From assembly GCA_012274165.1 (NCBI GenBank), contig JAAPAA010000232.1, positions 1-5,308 on the forward strand: a DNA stretch of 5,308 bases, read 5' to 3'. The position numbers were made by a program, and so were the translations under genes. This document shows positions 4,509 to 5,308 of this stretch, piece by piece (position 1 is the first letter of the stretch; each line of letters begins with the position of its first letter). The notes under the pieces were generated by a model. The model did no database searches and was not told the DNA's origin. It saw only the letters and a program-made list of their open reading frames with translations. Source of the DNA: Thiobacillaceae bacterium. Its GTDB lineage: Bacteria; Pseudomonadota; Gammaproteobacteria; Burkholderiales; Thiobacillaceae.

Positions 4509-5308
4509 CTATAGAACCTGATCGTTCAGCCTGTCCCTGCCCTGCGGATTTTTCAGCTCGATCAGCGTGATTTCGGGCGGTGCCAGAACGCGAATGGGCG
4601 GCCCCCAGGTGCCGGTTCCCCGGCTGACATACAGCAGTCGGCCATCCGCCAGGTCGTAGCGGCCCGCGATCAATGGGTAGACCGTTTTGACCAGCAGGTT
4701 GAACGGGAAAATCTGCCCGTTGTGGGTGTGTCCGGAGAGCTGCAGGTCGAATCGCGACTGCGGATCGATGACGGGCTGATGCTTGAGCAGCACGACAAAC
4801 CGCCCGGCTGGAATCGCGGCCAGCATCCGCGCTTCATCCGTAGCGCTGGCGCGCACCGCCGGGTCGTCCACCCCGGCCAGCGCAATCCCTTCGGCCACCT
4901 CCATGGCCTCCCCGCGCAGCAGGGTGAAGCCGGCGCGAACATGAAAATCCAGCGCATGCTCCAGCCCCGCAAAGCGTTCATGGTTGCCGGTGATGGCGAA
5001 TTTCCCGTAGCGCGGTTGATAGGCCGCAAGCCGCTCCGACAGGCCATCCAGATGATGCGCTTCGGCATCCACCAGGTCGCCGGTGGAAACCAGGATATCC
5101 GGCTGGAGCGCGGTGAGCTGTTGCAGGATGCGGTCGAGCCGCTGCCGGCCGATCAGGATGCCCAGATGCACATCGGAAATCTGGGCAATGCGCAGGCCCG
5201 GCCCGGGCGGAATCTTGTCCGAATAGATCGTCAGCCGTTCCACCCGCGGATGCCGCGCGGAAAAGAAACCCGCCACCCACACCCCCACAGTCAGCCACAG
5301 CAGAAAAC
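4509..5308 (-). CDS. Calcineurin-like metallophosphoesterase, YkuE/YaeI type, 5' partial
   Basis: The gene enters from the right edge and ends with TAG at 4509-4511. All metal-binding blocks of the calcineurin-like fold are present in order: QISDVHLG, STGDLVDAE, ITGNHERF, LLKHQPVI and LSGHTHNGQIFPF, which bind a two-metal centre that hydrolyses phosphoesters. A C-terminal block, LYVSRGTGTWGPPIRVL, is typical of the YkuE/YaeI branch. A GTG at 5288 could start a 259-residue protein, but the frame stays open to the edge and reads FLLWLTVGVWVAGFF, a membrane segment, so the true start is probably outside the window. The protein is likely anchored in the inner membrane with the enzyme domain outside it or at its surface. 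Relatives act as phosphodiesterases, and some as UDP-diacylglucosamine pyrophosphatases of lipid A synthesis; the substrate here cannot be told. The dehydrogenase gene follows after 7 nt, probably in the same operon. Confidence 0.9.
   Translation of the reverse strand, partial: FLLWLTVGVWVAGFFSARHPRVERLTIYSDKIPPGPGLRIAQISDVHLGILIGRQRLDRILQQLTALQPDILVSTGDLVDAEAHHLDGLSERLAAYQPRYGKFAITGNHERFAGLEHALDFHVRAGFTLLRGEAMEVAEGIALAGVDDPAVRASATDEARMLAAIPAGRFVVLLKHQPVIDPQSRFDLQLSGHTHNGQIFPFNLLVKTVYPLIAGRYDLADGRLLYVSRGTGTWGPPIRVLAPPEITLIELKNPQGRDRLNDQVL
4535..4542 (-). other. KOPS-like octamer pointing toward dif
   Basis: The minus strand reads GGGCAGGG, matching GGGNAGGG and oriented toward dif. It lies near the 3' end of the metallophosphoesterase coding region. 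Confidence 0.35.

Noticed and set aside
3626..4570. 314-codon plus-strand frame across the dehydrogenase gene
   Set aside because: Antisense shadow; the minus strand carries a full propeller protein with signal peptide.
1..5308. CRISPR array, rRNA or tRNA genes, intact insertion sequence
   Set aside because: No regularly spaced repeats, RNA gene landmarks or transposase motifs seen on either strand.

Overview
The window most likely comes from a betaproteobacterium of moderately high GC content, from the replication-terminus region of its chromosome. The main evidence is a near-perfect XerC/XerD recombination site (dif) at 297-324. Its TTCGCATAA-type left arm resembles betaproteobacterial dif sites (from memory), and its right arm is identical to the E. 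coli XerD arm. The gene set (DsrC-like sulfur-relay protein, NnrS, PQQ-type sugar dehydrogenase, calcineurin-like phosphoesterase) also fits a respiratory proteobacterium. No species can be named from the sequence alone.

Layout. Bases 1-324 look like the end of an element integrated at dif, probably a filamentous prophage. They hold the 3' part of a small phage-type HTH gene with a C-terminal membrane segment, and its last codons and stop are formed by the dif site itself. Bases 325-499 are a non-coding leader with two 13-bp direct repeats and two small hairpins. Bases 500-1450 encode a 316-residue Fe(II)/2-oxoglutarate oxygenase resembling the oxygenases of cyclophane-peptide (YhhC-like) pathways, with an extra C-terminal domain. 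No radical SAM enzyme or precursor peptide is visible in the window. This stretch is less GC-rich than what follows. Bases 1451-1748 hold an inverted repeat and a probable decayed gene fragment on the minus strand.

From 1749 the DNA looks like GC-rich, gene-dense core chromosome. A DsrC/TusE-family protein that keeps the inner C-terminal cysteine but has Trp in place of the penultimate one is followed on the same strand by nnrS, which encodes a polytopic membrane protein linked to nitric oxide metabolism. Facing them on the minus strand are a calcineurin-like metallophosphoesterase (running off the right edge) and an exported PQQ-type sugar/sorbosone dehydrogenase. These two are 7 nt apart and probably co-transcribed. 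The dehydrogenase gene and nnrS overlap tail to tail by 49 bp.

How the parts fit. The dif site explains the left half: it is where XerCD resolves chromosome dimers and where dif-hijacking elements enter, so both the phage-type gene and possibly the oxygenase segment arrived next to it. Three octamers matching the E. coli KOPS consensus lie to the right of dif, all in the orientation expected to guide FtsK toward it. The pairing of a DsrC-like thiol protein with NnrS suggests, without proving, a link between sulfur/thiol handling and nitrosative stress or denitrification.
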